This document shows, in pieces, positions 9,809-19,395 of a stretch of DNA of 64,000 nucleotides; position 1 is the stretch's first letter; each line of letters begins with the position of its first letter. The notes under the pieces were generated by a model, which did no database searches, was not told the origin of the DNA, and saw only the letters and a program-made list of their open reading frames with translations. Origin of the DNA: Knoellia sp. S7-12 (lineage in GTDB: Bacteria; Actinomycetota; Actinomycetes; Actinomycetales; Dermatophilaceae); contig NZ_CP155449.1 of NCBI RefSeq assembly GCF_040518285.1, positions 1,798,001 through 1,862,000 of the forward strand. The letters run 5' to 3'. The position numbers were made by a program, and so were the translations under genes.

Positions 9809-10674
9809 GCACCGTGACCACGAACGCGACGACCAGCCAGCCGACCTCGACCACCTCCACAAACCCCAGGTTGTCCGAACGATCCGGGCGCGACGGCGCA
9901 CGACGAAGCGGAGGCATCACTACGGCATACCTCGGCCTGGAAATGAAGCGCGTCACCCGCGACCTGGTGACGATGTTCTTCGTCGCCGGACTGCCAGCAT
10001 TCTTCTTCCTGCTCTTCGGTGCATCGGCCGGCTATTCCGCCGAGGAGGCGGGCAACGGCAATGTCGCGATGTACGTGATGATCTCGATGGCCGCCTACGG
10101 AGCGGTGACCGCGACCGTCGGTATCGGCGGGATGGCCGCTGTGGAGCGGATGCAGGGCTGGGGTCGCCAGCTCGGACTCACGCCCCTGCGTGATGGCAGC
10201 TATGTCGCGATGAAGGCCATCGTGGCGCTCGCCATCGCGATCATCCCCATCACTCTGGTCTACGTTCTGGGTCTCTTCACGGGCTCGCAGGGCACGCTCA
10301 TGGTGTGGCTCGCAAGCGCCGCCATCCTCATCGCCGGTGCCGTGATGTTCTCGCTCTATGGGTTGATCTTCGGGCTGGCGTTCCGCAGTGAGGCAGCGGT
10401 CAGCGCCGCGTCGGGTTCGCTCGTGGTCCTCGGCTTCCTCGGCAACATCTTCTTTCCGCTGAGCGGCTGGCTGCTCGACGTCGCGCGCTTCACTCCCCTC
10501 TATGGATACGTCCAGCTGGCGCGCTACCCGCTCACCGAGGGCATGGTCATGGACACCGAAGGCAACATGTCGCACGAAGCACTGTGGATGCCGCTCGCTA
10601 ACGTGGCCGTGTGGACAGTGATCTTGGCGATAACCGCAACCTGGCTGGTGCGACGCAGCCGCGGCCGCCAGTGA
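9805..10674 (+). CDS. ABC-2 type transporter permease
   Basis: Membrane subunit of the exporter. The 289-residue protein has a polar N-terminal 45 residues followed by about six hydrophobic segments, for example LVTMFFVAGLPAFFFLLFGA, AIVALAIAIIPITLVYVLGL and LVVLGFLGNIFFPLSGWLL. The NIFFPLSGWL element before the last loop is typical of ABC-2 (DrrB-like) permeases. Four-base overlap with the ATPase gene and GTGA overlap with the histidine kinase gene place all four proteins in one operon. The exported compound is unknown. Confidence 0.9.
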   Translation: MSTVTTNATTSQPTSTTSTNPRLSERSGRDGARRSGGITTAYLGLEMKRVTRDLVTMFFVAGLPAFFFLLFGASAGYSAEEAGNGNVAMYVMISMAAYGAVTATVGIGGMAAVERMQGWGRQLGLTPLRDGSYVAMKAIVALAIAIIPITLVYVLGLFTGSQGTLMVWLASAAILIAGAVMFSLYGLIFGLAFRSEAAVSAASGSLVVLGFLGNIFFPLSGWLLDVARFTPLYGYVQLARYPLTEGMVMDTEGNMSHEALWMPLANVAVWTVILAITATWLVRRSRGRQ

Positions 10675-11753
10675 ACACAACCCCGACGCAGGCCCACCCG
10701 TGGCAGCGCTACGGGTGGATCATGGGTGGGGTCTGGCTGGTCTTCCTGGCCTTCCCGATCGCAGGTGCCGTCGACAGCGGCGAGAGCCAATTGCGGATCA
10801 TTGGTTCGCTCGTTCTCTTTGCGACGTTCGCCGCGATCTACATCCACGGATTCATCTCGATGGCACGAGGACTCACCGAGCGCGCGGTGATGCGCAACGG
10901 CGCTGCTCACCTGCTCGCCCTGGTCGCCGTCGTCCTCGCGATCTACCTCCTGGTGGGCGCACCGTCCGCAGGCGGTGGCCCCTACCTCGTCTCCCTGGCG
11001 ATGTTCGTGCTTCCGCTGTGGGCGGCGGTGGGTGTCACGATCCTCGTCATCATGGGGACGCTGGTCATCACGATCCAGGCCGATGCACTGGCCGACACCT
11101 GGTACCTCACCGGCATCGTCCTCCTCGTCGCTGTCGCCACAGGCACAGTGCGGTTCATCGAGCGTCGCAGCATGATCCACGACGAGCTGGCAGCAGAACT
11201 CACCGTCGCCACGGAGCGCGACCGGGTGGCCCGCGACGTGCACGACGTCATCGGCCACACGTTGACGGCAATGAGCCTCAAGTCCGATGTCGCCGAGCGT
11301 CTGATCACCACGGATCCCGAGCGCGCCCGCCGCGAGATCGCCGAGGTCGGGGTCCTGAGCAGGCAGGCGCTTGCTGAGGTCCGGGCGGCGGTCGGCGGTT
11401 TGCGCACCGCGAGCCTTGGTGACGAGATCGCCTCTGCCGAGCGGGTCCTCGCTTCAGCGGGTATTGCAGCGGAGATGCCGACGGACCTCGCCGTCGTCGA
11501 TCCGCGACACCGCGCCGTCCTGGCCTGGGTGCTGCGCGAAGCCGTCACCAACGTTGTTCGGCACAGCAATGCCTCGGTATGCCGTGTGGTCCTGGGTGCG
11601 TCGACGCTCAGCGTCGAGGACGACGGCCGGGGTCCGTCAGGTCTGCGGGAGGGCAACGGGCTGCGCGGGGTGCGCGAACGCGTCGACATGGCCGGGGGAG
11701 TCGTGCAGATCAGCGACGCAGCCCCGGGGACCCGTCTGCTGGTGACGCTGTGA
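10671..11753 (+). CDS. Sensor histidine kinase, DesK/NarX-like (HisKA_3)
   Basis: Membrane sensor of a two-component system. With the GTG start at 10671, which overlaps the permease stop as GTGA, it is 360 residues. About five hydrophobic segments fill residues 15-160, then the HisKA_3 dimerisation segment TERDRVARDVHDVIGHTLT with phospho-acceptor His near residue 191, and a HATPase with VLREAVTNVVRHSNA and EDDGRGPSG. An upstream ATG in the same frame lies inside the permease gene and is less likely. The many-helix sensor without an extracellular domain resembles DesK, which senses membrane state; that role is inference. Confidence 0.92.
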   Translation: MNTTPTQAHPWQRYGWIMGGVWLVFLAFPIAGAVDSGESQLRIIGSLVLFATFAAIYIHGFISMARGLTERAVMRNGAAHLLALVAVVLAIYLLVGAPSAGGGPYLVSLAMFVLPLWAAVGVTILVIMGTLVITIQADALADTWYLTGIVLLVAVATGTVRFIERRSMIHDELAAELTVATERDRVARDVHDVIGHTLTAMSLKSDVAERLITTDPERARREIAEVGVLSRQALAEVRAAVGGLRTASLGDEIASAERVLASAGIAAEMPTDLAVVDPRHRAVLAWVLREAVTNVVRHSNASVCRVVLGASTLSVEDDGRGPSGLREGNGLRGVRERVDMAGGVVQISDAAPGTRLLVTL

Positions 11754-12373
11754 CTTCTGGTGATGCTGTGATCCGTCTGCTCGTCGCTGACGACCAGGCG
11801 TTGGTCCGCGGCGCGATCGTCACGTTGCTCGGTCTCGAGCCCGACTTCGAGGTGGTCGCCGAGGCCGGTCGCGGCGACGAGGTGCTTGACCTCGTCCACG
11901 AACATCGAGTGGACGTCGCCCTGCTCGACGTCGAGATGCCCGGTCTGGACGGCATCGAGGTGTGCCAGGCCCTGACCAAGGCGGGCAGTCCGGTGAAGGC
12001 ACTCATCGTCACGACGTTCGGCCGGCCGGGTTTCGTTCGTCGGGCCCTCGAAGCCGGGGCTGCCGGGTTCGTCGTCAAGGACACGCCTGCCTCTGAACTC
12101 GCGGAGGCCGTGCGGCGGGTCCACGCCGGGGAGCGGGTCGTCGATGGTGCGCTCGCGGCCGAGTCCCTGATCGAGGGCGCCAACCCGCTCACTGCGCGCG
12201 AGCAGGACGTGCTGCGAGCCGCACTGGGTGGAGCCACCATCTCGGTCGTGGCCCGCAGCGTGCACCTGTCCGAGGGGACCGTGCGCAACTACTTGTCGTC
12301 AGTCATGACCAAGACCGGGACGGCGACGCGGGTCGAGGCAGCCAGCCACGCACGCGATCGCGGCTGGCTCTGA
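11750..12373 (+). CDS. LuxR/NarL-family response regulator
   Basis: Partner of the preceding kinase. The 207-residue protein has a receiver domain with the acidic pair in VADDQ, phospho-acceptor Asp near residue 60 in ALLDVEMPG and Lys in FVVKDT, then a LuxR helix-turn-helix, LTAREQDVL and LSEGTVRNYLSSVM. The GTG at 11750 overlaps the kinase stop (GTGA); a second in-frame GTG at 11768 is an alternative. It probably controls the transporter operon it belongs to. Confidence 0.93.
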   Translation: MTSGDAVIRLLVADDQALVRGAIVTLLGLEPDFEVVAEAGRGDEVLDLVHEHRVDVALLDVEMPGLDGIEVCQALTKAGSPVKALIVTTFGRPGFVRRALEAGAAGFVVKDTPASELAEAVRRVHAGERVVDGALAAESLIEGANPLTAREQDVLRAALGGATISVVARSVHLSEGTVRNYLSSVMTKTGTATRVEAASHARDRGWL

Positions 12374-12387
12374 CTGAAACCTTGATT

Positions 12388-12449
12388 CCCACTTATTGCG
12401 AGTTACGCGCACTCGCTGGAGCTCGCGCGCGTAACTAGCAATAAGTGGG
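12388..12449. terminator. Long inverted repeat, bidirectional terminator candidate
   Basis: Two 23-base arms (12388-12410 and 12427-12449) are complementary except for one opposed G/A pair near the middle, with a 16-base loop. The hairpin lies between the convergent response regulator and aceE genes, which supports a two-way terminator. It has no run of T after the stem. Confidence 0.7.
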
Positions 12450-12453
12450 TCTC

Positions 12454-15219
12454 TCAGCTGTCGCCGCCCTCGTTGCCGCTCGTGCCGGCGCGGACGTCGA
12501 GGAGGTCGTACTTCTCCGCGGCCTTGCCGGGAACGTCAGCCGGGACCTCACCTCGTGCCGCGAGCACCTGCAGGGTGCGCACCACGAGCGAGGGACCATC
12601 CACGTGGAAGAAGCGCCGCGCCGCCGGTCGGGTGTCGGCGAAGCCGAAACCGTCAGTGCCGAGCGAGTGGAAGTCCCCGGGGACGTACTGGGCGATCTGG
12701 TCGGGCACAGCCCGCATGTAGTCGGAGGTCGCGAGCACCGGACCCTCGGCGTCCGCCAGCTTCTGCGTCACGTAGGGCACGCGAGCTTCGTTCTCGGGGT
12801 GAAGGAAGGCATCCTCCTCCGCAGCGAGACCGTCGCGGCGCAACTCACCCCACGAGGTCACGGACCACACGTCGGCGGCAACGCCCCAGTGGTCGGCGAG
12901 CAGCCGTTTGGCCTCGAGCGCCCACGGCACACCGACGCCGGACGCCAAGAGTTGCGCGCGGGCTGGAGTGTGGGTCCAGCCGGAGGTGTCGGCCTTGTCG
13001 AGGAGATACATGCCGCGCAGCACACCGTCGATGTCGAGGTCCTCGGGCTCCTTGGGCTGAACGTTGGGCTCGTTGTAGACGGTGAGGTAGTAGATGACGT
13101 TCTCGGGATCATCGCCGTACATCCGCTTCAGCCCGTCGCGCATGATGTGCGCGATCTCGTAGCCGTAGGCCGGGTCGTAGGTGATGACGCCCGGATTCGT
13201 CGACGCCAGCAGCGGCGAGTGCCCGTCAGCGTGCTGGGTGCCCTCACCGGTCAGCGTCGTGCGACCCGCAGTGGCTCCGATGAGGAAGCCGCGGGTGAGC
13301 TGGTCGGCGGCCGCCCAGATCGAGTCACCGGTGCGCTGGAACCCGAACATCGAGTAGAAGACGTAGATCGGGATCATCGGCTCGCCGTGGGTCGAGTAGC
13401 TCGACCCGGCCGCCGTGAACGCCGCGACGGACCCCGCCTCGTTGATGCCGGCGTGGAGGATCTGACCCGAGACCGACTCGCGATAGCTGAGCATCAGGTC
13501 GTGGTCGACGGGGGTGTAGTTCTGCCCGTGCGGGTTGTAGATCTTGAGCGTCGGGAAGAACGAGTCCATGCCGAACGTGCGTGCCTCGTCGGGGATGATC
13601 GGCACGATCCGCTTGCCGAACTCCTTGTCTCGCATGAGGTCCTTGAGCAGCCGGACGAACGCCATGGTCGTGGCGATGGTCTGCTTGCCCGAGCCCTTGC
13701 GGACCTGCGCGTAGGCCTCGTCGCCGGGCAGCGACAGCTGGGTGTACTTGCTGCGGCGCTGAGGGATCGACCCACCGAGAGCCCGACGGCGCTCGAGCAT
13801 GTACTCGAGCGTCGAGTCGTTCTCACCGGGGTGGAAGTACGGCGGCTGGTAGGGGTCCTCGTCGATCTGGGCGTCCGTGATGGGGAGCCGTAGCTGGTCG
13901 CGGAAGCCCTTGAGGTCCTCGACCGACATCTTCTTCATCTGGTGCGTGGCGTTGCGACCGGCGAAGCCCTTGCCGAGGCCGTAGCCCTTGATGGTGTGGG
14001 CAAGGACGACCGTCGGCTGACCTGTGTGATGGACCGCAGCCTGGTAGCCGGCGTACACCTTGCGGTAGTCGTGCCCACCCCGCTGCAGGTCGTGCCAGAT
14101 CTGCTCGTCGGTCAGTCCCTCGACCATCTTGCGGGTGCGGGGGTCGCGCCCGAAGAACTCCTCCCGGACGTAGGCGCCGTCGTTGGCGCGGAACGTCTGG
14201 TAGTCGCCGTCGGTCGTCGTGTTCATGATGTGCTTCAACGCGTGGTCGCGGTCCGCTGCGAGCAGCGGGTCCCACCCACGACCCCAGATCACCTTGACGA
14301 CGTTCCAGCCGGCGCCGCGGAAGCCCGCTTCGAGCTCCTGGATGATCTTGCCGTTGCCTCGCACCGGTCCGTCGAGGCGCTGCAGGTTGCAGTTGACGAC
14401 GAAGGTGAGGTTGTCGAGCTCCTCGTTGGCCGCGAGCTGGAGCAGACCACGCGATTCGGGCTCGTCCATCTCGCCGTCGCCGAGGAAGGCCCACACCCGC
14501 TGCTCGGACGTGTCCTTGATGCCTCGGTTGTGGAGGTACTTGTTGAACTGCGCCTGGTAGATCGCGTTCATCGGCCCGATGCCCATCGACACCGTGGGGA
14601 ACTGCCAGTAGTCCGGCATCATCCGCGGGTGCGGGTAGGACGAGAGGGCCCGGATCTTGCCGTCGACGATGTGGCTCTTCTCCTGGCGGAAACCGTCAAG
14701 GTCGGTCTCACCGAGGTGGCCTTCGAGGAAGCTGCGGGCATACATCCCGGGAGAGGCGTGGCCCTGGTAGAAGATCTGGTCTCCACCGCCGGGGTGGTCC
14801 AGGCCGCGGAAGAAGTGGTTCATGCCGACTTCGTAGAGCGTGGCCGCGGAGGCGTAGGTAGAGATGTGCCCGCCGACGGAGACCCCGGGCCGCTGGGCGC
14901 GGTGCACCATGACGGCGGCGTTCCAACGGATCCAGCGGCGGTACTGCCGTTCAACCTCTTCGTCACCGGGGAACCAGGGCTCTTGCTCCTGGTCGATGGT
15001 GTTGACGTAGTCGGTCGCCGTGAGCGATGGGACACCGATCTGGCTCTCGCGCGCCCGCTCGAGCAGACGCAGCATGAGATAGCGCGCCCGCTTGCGGCCG
15101 CCCTCGTCGATCACCTGGTCAAGCGATGCCAACCACTCCGAGGTTTCCTCGGGGTCGATGTCGGTGAGGCTGCTGGGAAGGCCATTGAGAATTGGTCCGG
15201 CTTCCTCGCGAAACGTCAC
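12454..15219 (-). CDS. aceE: Pyruvate dehydrogenase E1 component, homodimeric type
   Basis: Thiamine-diphosphate enzyme that decarboxylates pyruvate and passes the acetyl group to the lipoyl E2 subunit. The 921-residue length is normal for the AceE family. The thiamine-diphosphate motif is visible as [10 protein letters not shown] followed about 25 residues later by [10 protein letters not shown]; other family stretches include [20 protein letters not shown] and [15 protein letters not shown]. The frame is open upstream, but the GTG at 15219 is chosen because GAAGGGA lies 7 bases before it and the N-terminus then resembles the family. No E2 or E3 gene is in the window. Confidence 0.96.
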   Translation of the reverse strand: MTFREEAGPILNGLPSSLTDIDPEETSEWLASLDQVIDEGGRKRARYLMLRLLERARESQIGVPSLTATDYVNTIDQEQEPWFPGDEEVERQYRRWIRWNAAVMVHRAQRPGVSVGGHISTYASAATLYEVGMNHFFRGLDHPGGGDQIFYQGHASPGMYARSFLEGHLGETDLDGFRQEKSHIVDGKIRALSSYPHPRMMPDYWQFPTVSMGIGPMNAIYQAQFNKYLHNRGIKDTSEQRVWAFLGDGEMDEPESRGLLQLAANEELDNLTFVVNCNLQRLDGPVRGNGKIIQELEAGFRGAGWNVVKVIWGRGWDPLLAADRDHALKHIMNTTTDGDYQTFRANDGAYVREEFFGRDPRTRKMVEGLTDEQIWHDLQRGGHDYRKVYAGYQAAVHHTGQPTVVLAHTIKGYGLGKGFAGRNATHQMKKMSVEDLKGFRDQLRLPITDAQIDEDPYQPPYFHPGENDSTLEYMLERRRALGGSIPQRRSKYTQLSLPGDEAYAQVRKGSGKQTIATTMAFVRLLKDLMRDKEFGKRIVPIIPDEARTFGMDSFFPTLKIYNPHGQNYTPVDHDLMLSYRESVSGQILHAGINEAGSVAAFTAAGSSYSTHGEPMIPIYVFYSMFGFQRTGDSIWAAADQLTRGFLIGATAGRTTLTGEGTQHADGHSPLLASTNPGVITYDPAYGYEIAHIMRDGLKRMYGDDPENVIYYLTVYNEPNVQPKEPEDLDIDGVLRGMYLLDKADTSGWTHTPARAQLLASGVGVPWALEAKRLLADHWGVAADVWSVTSWGELRRDGLAAEEDAFLHPENEARVPYVTQKLADAEGPVLATSDYMRAVPDQIAQYVPGDFHSLGTDGFGFADTRPAARRFFHVDGPSLVVRTLQVLAARGEVPADVPGKAAEKYDLLDVRAGTSGNEGGDS

Positions 15220-15347
15220 GACGATGTCCCTTCTTCTACGGATTCGACCCAATGGGGCCGACCTATCCATCCTTCCACTGAGAGTGGCGACGGTCACAGT
15301 CGGGTTCACATGGCAAGCACCCTGGGGTCGACTGGCAGGCTGGGGTC

Positions 15348-15851
15348 ATGACCACCGAGCTCGACCCGACCGCCGTGACCCTCAGGGGCGACGAGCTGCC
15401 GTGGCGTCCAGTCAGCCCGGCACTGCGCACCGTCCGACTCATCACCCTGTTTGCGTGGATGGTGCCGTTCCTCGTGGCCTTCGCTGTTCTCGGGGTGCTC
15501 GTGTCGTCCTGGTTCTGGATCGGCGCAGGCGTGACCGCGGGCCTCATCGTGTGGGGCGCATGGCTCATCGTCCGCCAGGTCTCGGCGATCTCGTGGATCG
15601 AGCTGCCCGACGAGATCGTCATCCGCAAGGGACGCCTCTTCCGGTCTCTGGTGAGCATTCCCTATGGCCGACTCCAGTACATCGACGTCGAGTCCGGTCC
15701 ACTCATGCGTTCACGCGGCATCGCCTCCTGCGAGTTCCACACCGCCTCTCCCGAGAGCGGTGGAACCCTTCCGGGCTTGCCTGTTGACGAGGCCGAGGCC
15801 CTGCGTGGTCGGCTGGCCGCACACGGCGAGGCTCAGCGAGCGGGCCTGTGA
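15348..15851 (+). CDS. Membrane PH-domain protein (YdbS-like)
   Basis: A 167-residue protein with two hydrophobic helices (about residues 30-75) followed by a bacterial PH domain of the membrane-flanked type: IELPDEIVIRKGRLFRS, then SIPYGRLQYIDVESGPLMR. It is the short partner of a YdbS/YdbT-like pair; the next gene overlaps its stop. In Bacillus such a pair is linked to resistance against certain bacteriocins; the role here is unknown. CAGGCT lies 6 bases before the ATG, a likely -10 for a leaderless message. Confidence 0.85.
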   Translation: MTTELDPTAVTLRGDELPWRPVSPALRTVRLITLFAWMVPFLVAFAVLGVLVSSWFWIGAGVTAGLIVWGAWLIVRQVSAISWIELPDEIVIRKGRLFRSLVSIPYGRLQYIDVESGPLMRSRGIASCEFHTASPESGGTLPGLPVDEAEALRGRLAAHGEAQRAGL

Positions 15852-17488
15852 CACAGCCTGATTCGGCTTCTCCGTTGCCGCTGCCGGCACCGTCCTCGGC
15901 GGGTCGTGATCTTGAGCTGAGCGAGTGGCAGCACCTTCACCCTTTGTCGCCCATCGTGCGTGGCGGTGTGGTCGGCGTTGCGATCCTCGGGTATGCCGCG
16001 ACGCAGTTCGTCGACGACCTCTTCCGTGGGATGGGTGGCGGGGACGACGGTGGAAAAGAGGAGGCGGACCAGGGCATTCGCGAGGGTGTCGGGCTGCTGT
16101 TCGACCACTCGCTCATCGCCAGCGCGGTGATCCTGACGGCACTGTTGCTGATCGGCCTCGTCGGCTACTTCTCCTGGCGCTTCGCGAAGTTCCGGGTGGC
16201 TGGCGGGCAGATCGAGTTCCGCAAGGGCTGGCTCTTCCGTGAGCACCGACAGGTCCCCCTCGAGCGGGTCCAGGCGATTGAGATCAGCAGGCCCCTGCTC
16301 GCGCAGCTCACCGGCCTCTCGCAGGTCATCGTGCAGTCCGCAGGCGGCGGAGACTCGCAGCTCAAACTCGCGTTCCTTCGCACTGGCCGTGCCGACGAAG
16401 TGAGGGGCGAGCTGCTCGCCCTTGCGGGTCGTCGCGACGAGGCCCGCCCTGCTCGGAGCGTGGGCGTCGACGACGGAGCCGATACCGAAGACGTATCCGA
16501 CGGCATGGTCGAAGCCCACCGCGCGCCACTCAGCACTGACGAGGGCCGCGAAGTCCTGCGGGTGCCGAACTCCCGCCTCTTTGTCGCCACCATCCTTCAC
16601 GGCGGAACGATCTTCCTCGGGGTCATGGCGCTGCTGACCGGAAGTATCGCGCTCGCGGCGTACGGGTCGAGGTTCGAGGCCCTGACAGGGGCGGCCATTG
16701 CGCTCCCAGCTCTTGGCCCCCTCGCTTTCGGCATCGCAGTCAACCGCATCGGCGAACTGCTCAAGCACGGCAACTTCCGCCTCGCCGAGACCGGAACGTC
16801 GGCGCGGATCCAGCACGGACTCACCGACAAGCGGACGACGACCATCCCGCTCCACCGCATCCAGGCGGTCGGGATGGTGCAGCCGCTCTGGTGGCGGCCG
16901 CTGGGTTGGTGGCGGGTCAAGGTCAACGTCGCCGGCATCGCAAGCGACCCGACCAACAACACAGACAACGAGACGACGGCGCTCCCCGTCGGCACGCTCG
17001 ACCAGGCACTGGACGTTCTCACCCTCCTCGATCCAGCGCTCTCAGAGGCAGACCTGCGCCGGGCCGCGCTCGGTGAGGGCGAGGACGGGGGCTGGACACT
17101 CGTGCCGCCACGGGCGAGACGGTTCGACTGGCTCAGCTGGAGGCGTTCGGGCTTTGCGGTGTCACCACATTCCGTCATGGTCCGAGCAGGACGGTTGTCC
17201 CGCCGCGTCTCGGTCATGCCCCACGCTCGCGTTCAGTCGCTCACCCTGGCGCAGGGGCCGCTCGACCGACGCCTCGATCTTGCGACCGTCACCCTCGTCT
17301 CGACCCCAGGACCGGTGGATGTGGCTGTTCCCCACCTCGACCTGCAGACGGCCACCCGGCTGCTCCGTGACGAGGCGGCACGAGCGCGTGTCGCGCGAGA
17401 ATTCTCACGAAGCGCTTGCACCAGCGACGATGTTCCTAGTCAACTAGTGGCTCGAGTAGTTACTCCAGAAGAATCCGACGAGAGGTAG
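15848..17488 (+). CDS. Multi-PH-domain membrane protein (YdbT-like)
   Basis: The 546-residue partner of the preceding gene, starting at GTG inside its stop codon. Three membrane-flanked PH repeats can be seen: the first near residues 110-180 (GQIEFRKGWLFREHRQVPLERVQ), the second near 310-350 (ARIQHGLTDKRTTTIPLHRI), the third near 430-490 (VMVRAGRLSRRVSVMPHARV). Each has the pattern of an ascending strand followed by a conserved Pro-x-x-Arg-(I/V)-Q turn. Hydrophobic helix pairs separate them. Function is not established in actinobacteria. Confidence 0.85.
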   Translation: MTQPDSASPLPLPAPSSAGRDLELSEWQHLHPLSPIVRGGVVGVAILGYAATQFVDDLFRGMGGGDDGGKEEADQGIREGVGLLFDHSLIASAVILTALLLIGLVGYFSWRFAKFRVAGGQIEFRKGWLFREHRQVPLERVQAIEISRPLLAQLTGLSQVIVQSAGGGDSQLKLAFLRTGRADEVRGELLALAGRRDEARPARSVGVDDGADTEDVSDGMVEAHRAPLSTDEGREVLRVPNSRLFVATILHGGTIFLGVMALLTGSIALAAYGSRFEALTGAAIALPALGPLAFGIAVNRIGELLKHGNFRLAETGTSARIQHGLTDKRTTTIPLHRIQAVGMVQPLWWRPLGWWRVKVNVAGIASDPTNNTDNETTALPVGTLDQALDVLTLLDPALSEADLRRAALGEGEDGGWTLVPPRARRFDWLSWRRSGFAVSPHSVMVRAGRLSRRVSVMPHARVQSLTLAQGPLDRRLDLATVTLVSTPGPVDVAVPHLDLQTATRLLRDEAARARVAREFSRSACTSDDVPSQLVARVVTPEESDER

Positions 17489-17495
17489 TCCCCCC

Positions 17496-17936
17496 GTGAA
17501 CACCGCTGCACCACCGCCTGCCGACCCCGGGCCCGATGGCTCAGGTGCCGTCGAGCGCCTCGGCTTCGCTGCTGAGCAGATCGTGCAGGAGTTCGGTTGG
17601 GACGATGACGTCGACAACGACTTCCGCTTCGCCGTCGAGCGCGTCATCGGTTCCGACCTCGAGGACGAGGACTACACCGGCGAGACCGACGCGGTCGTCT
17701 TCTGGTGGCGCGCTGATGACGGCGACCTCACCGATGCGCTGGTCGACCTGGTCGGGGTTCTTGGTGAGGGCGGCTTCGTCGTTGCCCTCACCCCCAAGGA
17801 CGCCAAGGACGGTGCGGTCGATGCCGCCGAGATCGACGAGGCCGCGGCCACCGCCGGTCTCCACACCGCAGGTGCCTTCCACGCCTCGGCGAACTGGCGC
17901 GCCACCAAACTGGGTGCACCCAAGGGGCGGCTCTGA
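17496..17936 (+). CDS. DUF3052-family protein
   Basis: A 146-residue acidic cytoplasmic protein that I place in the DUF3052 family, found beside aceE in several actinobacteria. It has no visible catalytic motif; the N-terminal 20 residues are Pro-rich and probably disordered, the core (residues 20-145) alternates acidic helices with short hydrophobic strands such as AVVFWWRADDGDL. The GTG at 17496 follows the PH-domain gene by 7 bases. Function unknown. Confidence 0.75.
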   Translation: MNTAAPPPADPGPDGSGAVERLGFAAEQIVQEFGWDDDVDNDFRFAVERVIGSDLEDEDYTGETDAVVFWWRADDGDLTDALVDLVGVLGEGGFVVALTPKDAKDGAVDAAEIDEAAATAGLHTAGAFHASANWRATKLGAPKGRL

Positions 17937-17960
17937 TTGCCCTGCGGCAGAATGCAGGGC

Positions 17961-18434
17961 ATGACGGACGCCATGTCGGGCCTTGAGGTAGGGCAGTACG
18001 CCCCGCACTTCAGCCTGCGCGACCAGAATGGTGCCCAGGTTTCCCTCGCCGATCATCTGGGGCGGCGCAACGTCCTTCTCGTCTTCTATCCGTGGGCGTT
18101 CTCGGGAATCTGCACCGGCGAGTTGACCGAGATCCGCGACGATCTCGGGAGATTCGTCACTGAGGACGTGCAGGTCCTCACGATTTCGTGCGATGCGATG
18201 TTCTCGCTACGTGCCTACGCCGATCGCGATGGCTACTTCTTCCCACTGCTCTCCGACTTCTGGCCCCATGGTGAGGTCGCCAAGGCCTACGGCGTCTTTG
18301 ACGAGAAGGTCGGGGTCGCGCGCCGGGGCACGTTCCTCATCGATCGGGAGGGCATCATCCGTTGGTCCCTCGTGTCCGGCATCGGTGAGCGACGTGACTT
18401 CAGCGGCTATCACGCCGCCATGTCCCACGCCTGA
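17961..18434 (+). CDS. AhpE-like peroxiredoxin
   Basis: Reduces hydrogen peroxide and organic peroxides. The 157-residue product has the AhpE-type active site YPWAFSGICTGEL with peroxidatic Cys51, and Arg in the ARRGTFLIDREG segment; a second Cys (TISCDAMF) lies further on, but there is no standard resolving-Cys motif, as in mycobacterial AhpE. The ATG at 17961 is chosen because MTDAMSGLEVGQYAP is a family-like start and CAGAAT sits 7 bases upstream as a -10 box; an earlier in-frame start would read through that promoter. Confidence 0.9.
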   Translation: MTDAMSGLEVGQYAPHFSLRDQNGAQVSLADHLGRRNVLLVFYPWAFSGICTGELTEIRDDLGRFVTEDVQVLTISCDAMFSLRAYADRDGYFFPLLSDFWPHGEVAKAYGVFDEKVGVARRGTFLIDREGIIRWSLVSGIGERRDFSGYHAAMSHA

Positions 18435-18493
18435 CCCGCTGCGGGGTCACGGCCTGACAGAATGGGCGACCGATCGCGGCCCACGCCGTGATG

Positions 18494-18566
18494 GGGCCTG
18501 TAGCTCAGTTGGTAGAGCACCGCGTTTACACCGCGGGTGTCGTCGGTTCGAGGCCGGCCGGGCCCA
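18494..18566 (+). tRNA. tRNA-Val (anticodon TAC)
   Basis: A full cloverleaf is readable: acceptor arm GGGCCTG/CGGGCCC, D arm GCTC...GAGC, anticodon stem CCGCG/CGCGG with loop TTTACAC (anticodon TAC at 18527-18529), T arm GTCGG/CCGGC with loop TTCGAGG, discriminator A. CCA is not encoded. CAGAAT at 18458-18463 is a possible -10. The nif3 ATG begins at 18568, one base after the discriminator. Confidence 0.97.
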
Positions 18567-18567
18567 C

Positions 18568-19395
18568 ATGACCCTTCTCCTGCGCGATGTCGTCGACGTC
18601 CTCGAACGTCTCTATCCGCCACACACTGCGCAGTCGTGGGACCAGGTGGGTCTCGTCACGGGTGATCCCGACCAGCCGATCGAGCGCATCCTGCTCGCCG
18701 TCGACCCGACCCTCGCGGTCATCGAGGAGGCTCGTGCGGGCCAGGCGGACCTCCTCATCACCCATCACCCCCTGCTCATGCGGGGCATCCACTCAGTGGC
18801 CACGACGAGCGCCAAGGGAGCGAGCGTCACTGGTCTCGTCGTCGGCGACATCGCCCTCTATGTCGCGCACACCAACGCAGACGTCGCGGCCGCCGGAGTG
18901 TGCGAAGCCCTGGCGGTCGCGGCCGGCCTGACCGAGACCGAGCCGCTCACCCTTGTCGAGGACCAACCGCTCGGCCGCGTTGGCCGCCTCGCGTCACCGA
19001 TGACGTTGAGCGACTTCGCGGTCGCCCTGTATGCCGCCCTGCCGGCTGCCGCAGCCGGCCTGCGTGTCGCCGGCCCGGCCGACGCCATGGTCGAGCGGGT
19101 GGCCGTGCTCGGGGGAGCGGGGGACGACCAGTTCGACGCGGTGCGTGCCTGCGGCGCCGATGTCTATGTCACCGCCGACCTGCGTCACCACCCAGCACTG
19201 GAGGCCCGTGAGGAGGCGCGTGGCGGCACGCCCTATCTCATCGACGCGGGCCACTGGTCGAGCGAGTCCGTGTGGCTGCCAACCGTGCGAGACGCGCTCG
19301 GTGCTGCCCTTAGGGTGGACATCGACATCAGCACAGTGCGCACCGATCCGTGGACGTTCACGGTCGGAGCAACGACAGCCGGAGGTATGCCGTGA
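18568..19395 (+). CDS. Nif3/YbgI-like dinuclear metal-centre protein
   Basis: A 275-residue member of the Nif3 family, toroidal hexamers with a two-metal site of uncertain enzymatic role. The metal ligands are visible in LLITHHPLLMRG, YVAHTNAD and the C-terminal DAGHWSSESVW. The start is the ATG at 18568: MTLLLRDVVDVLERLYPP matches family N-termini, and the longer open frame upstream simply reads through the tRNA. The message has therefore no room for a ribosome site other than tRNA sequence; it is probably released by tRNA 3'-end cleavage. Its stop overlaps the next gene (GTGA). Confidence 0.9.
   Translation: MTLLLRDVVDVLERLYPPHTAQSWDQVGLVTGDPDQPIERILLAVDPTLAVIEEARAGQADLLITHHPLLMRGIHSVATTSAKGASVTGLVVGDIALYVAHTNADVAAAGVCEALAVAAGLTETEPLTLVEDQPLGRVGRLASPMTLSDFAVALYAALPAAAAGLRVAGPADAMVERVAVLGGAGDDQFDAVRACGADVYVTADLRHHPALEAREEARGGTPYLIDAGHWSSESVWLPTVRDALGAALRVDIDISTVRTDPWTFTVGATTAGGMP

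Noticed and set aside
18494..18566. tRNA-Val as an integration (att) site of a mobile element
   Set aside because: Neighbouring genes are core functions and no integrase or repeated tRNA 3' end is seen downstream.
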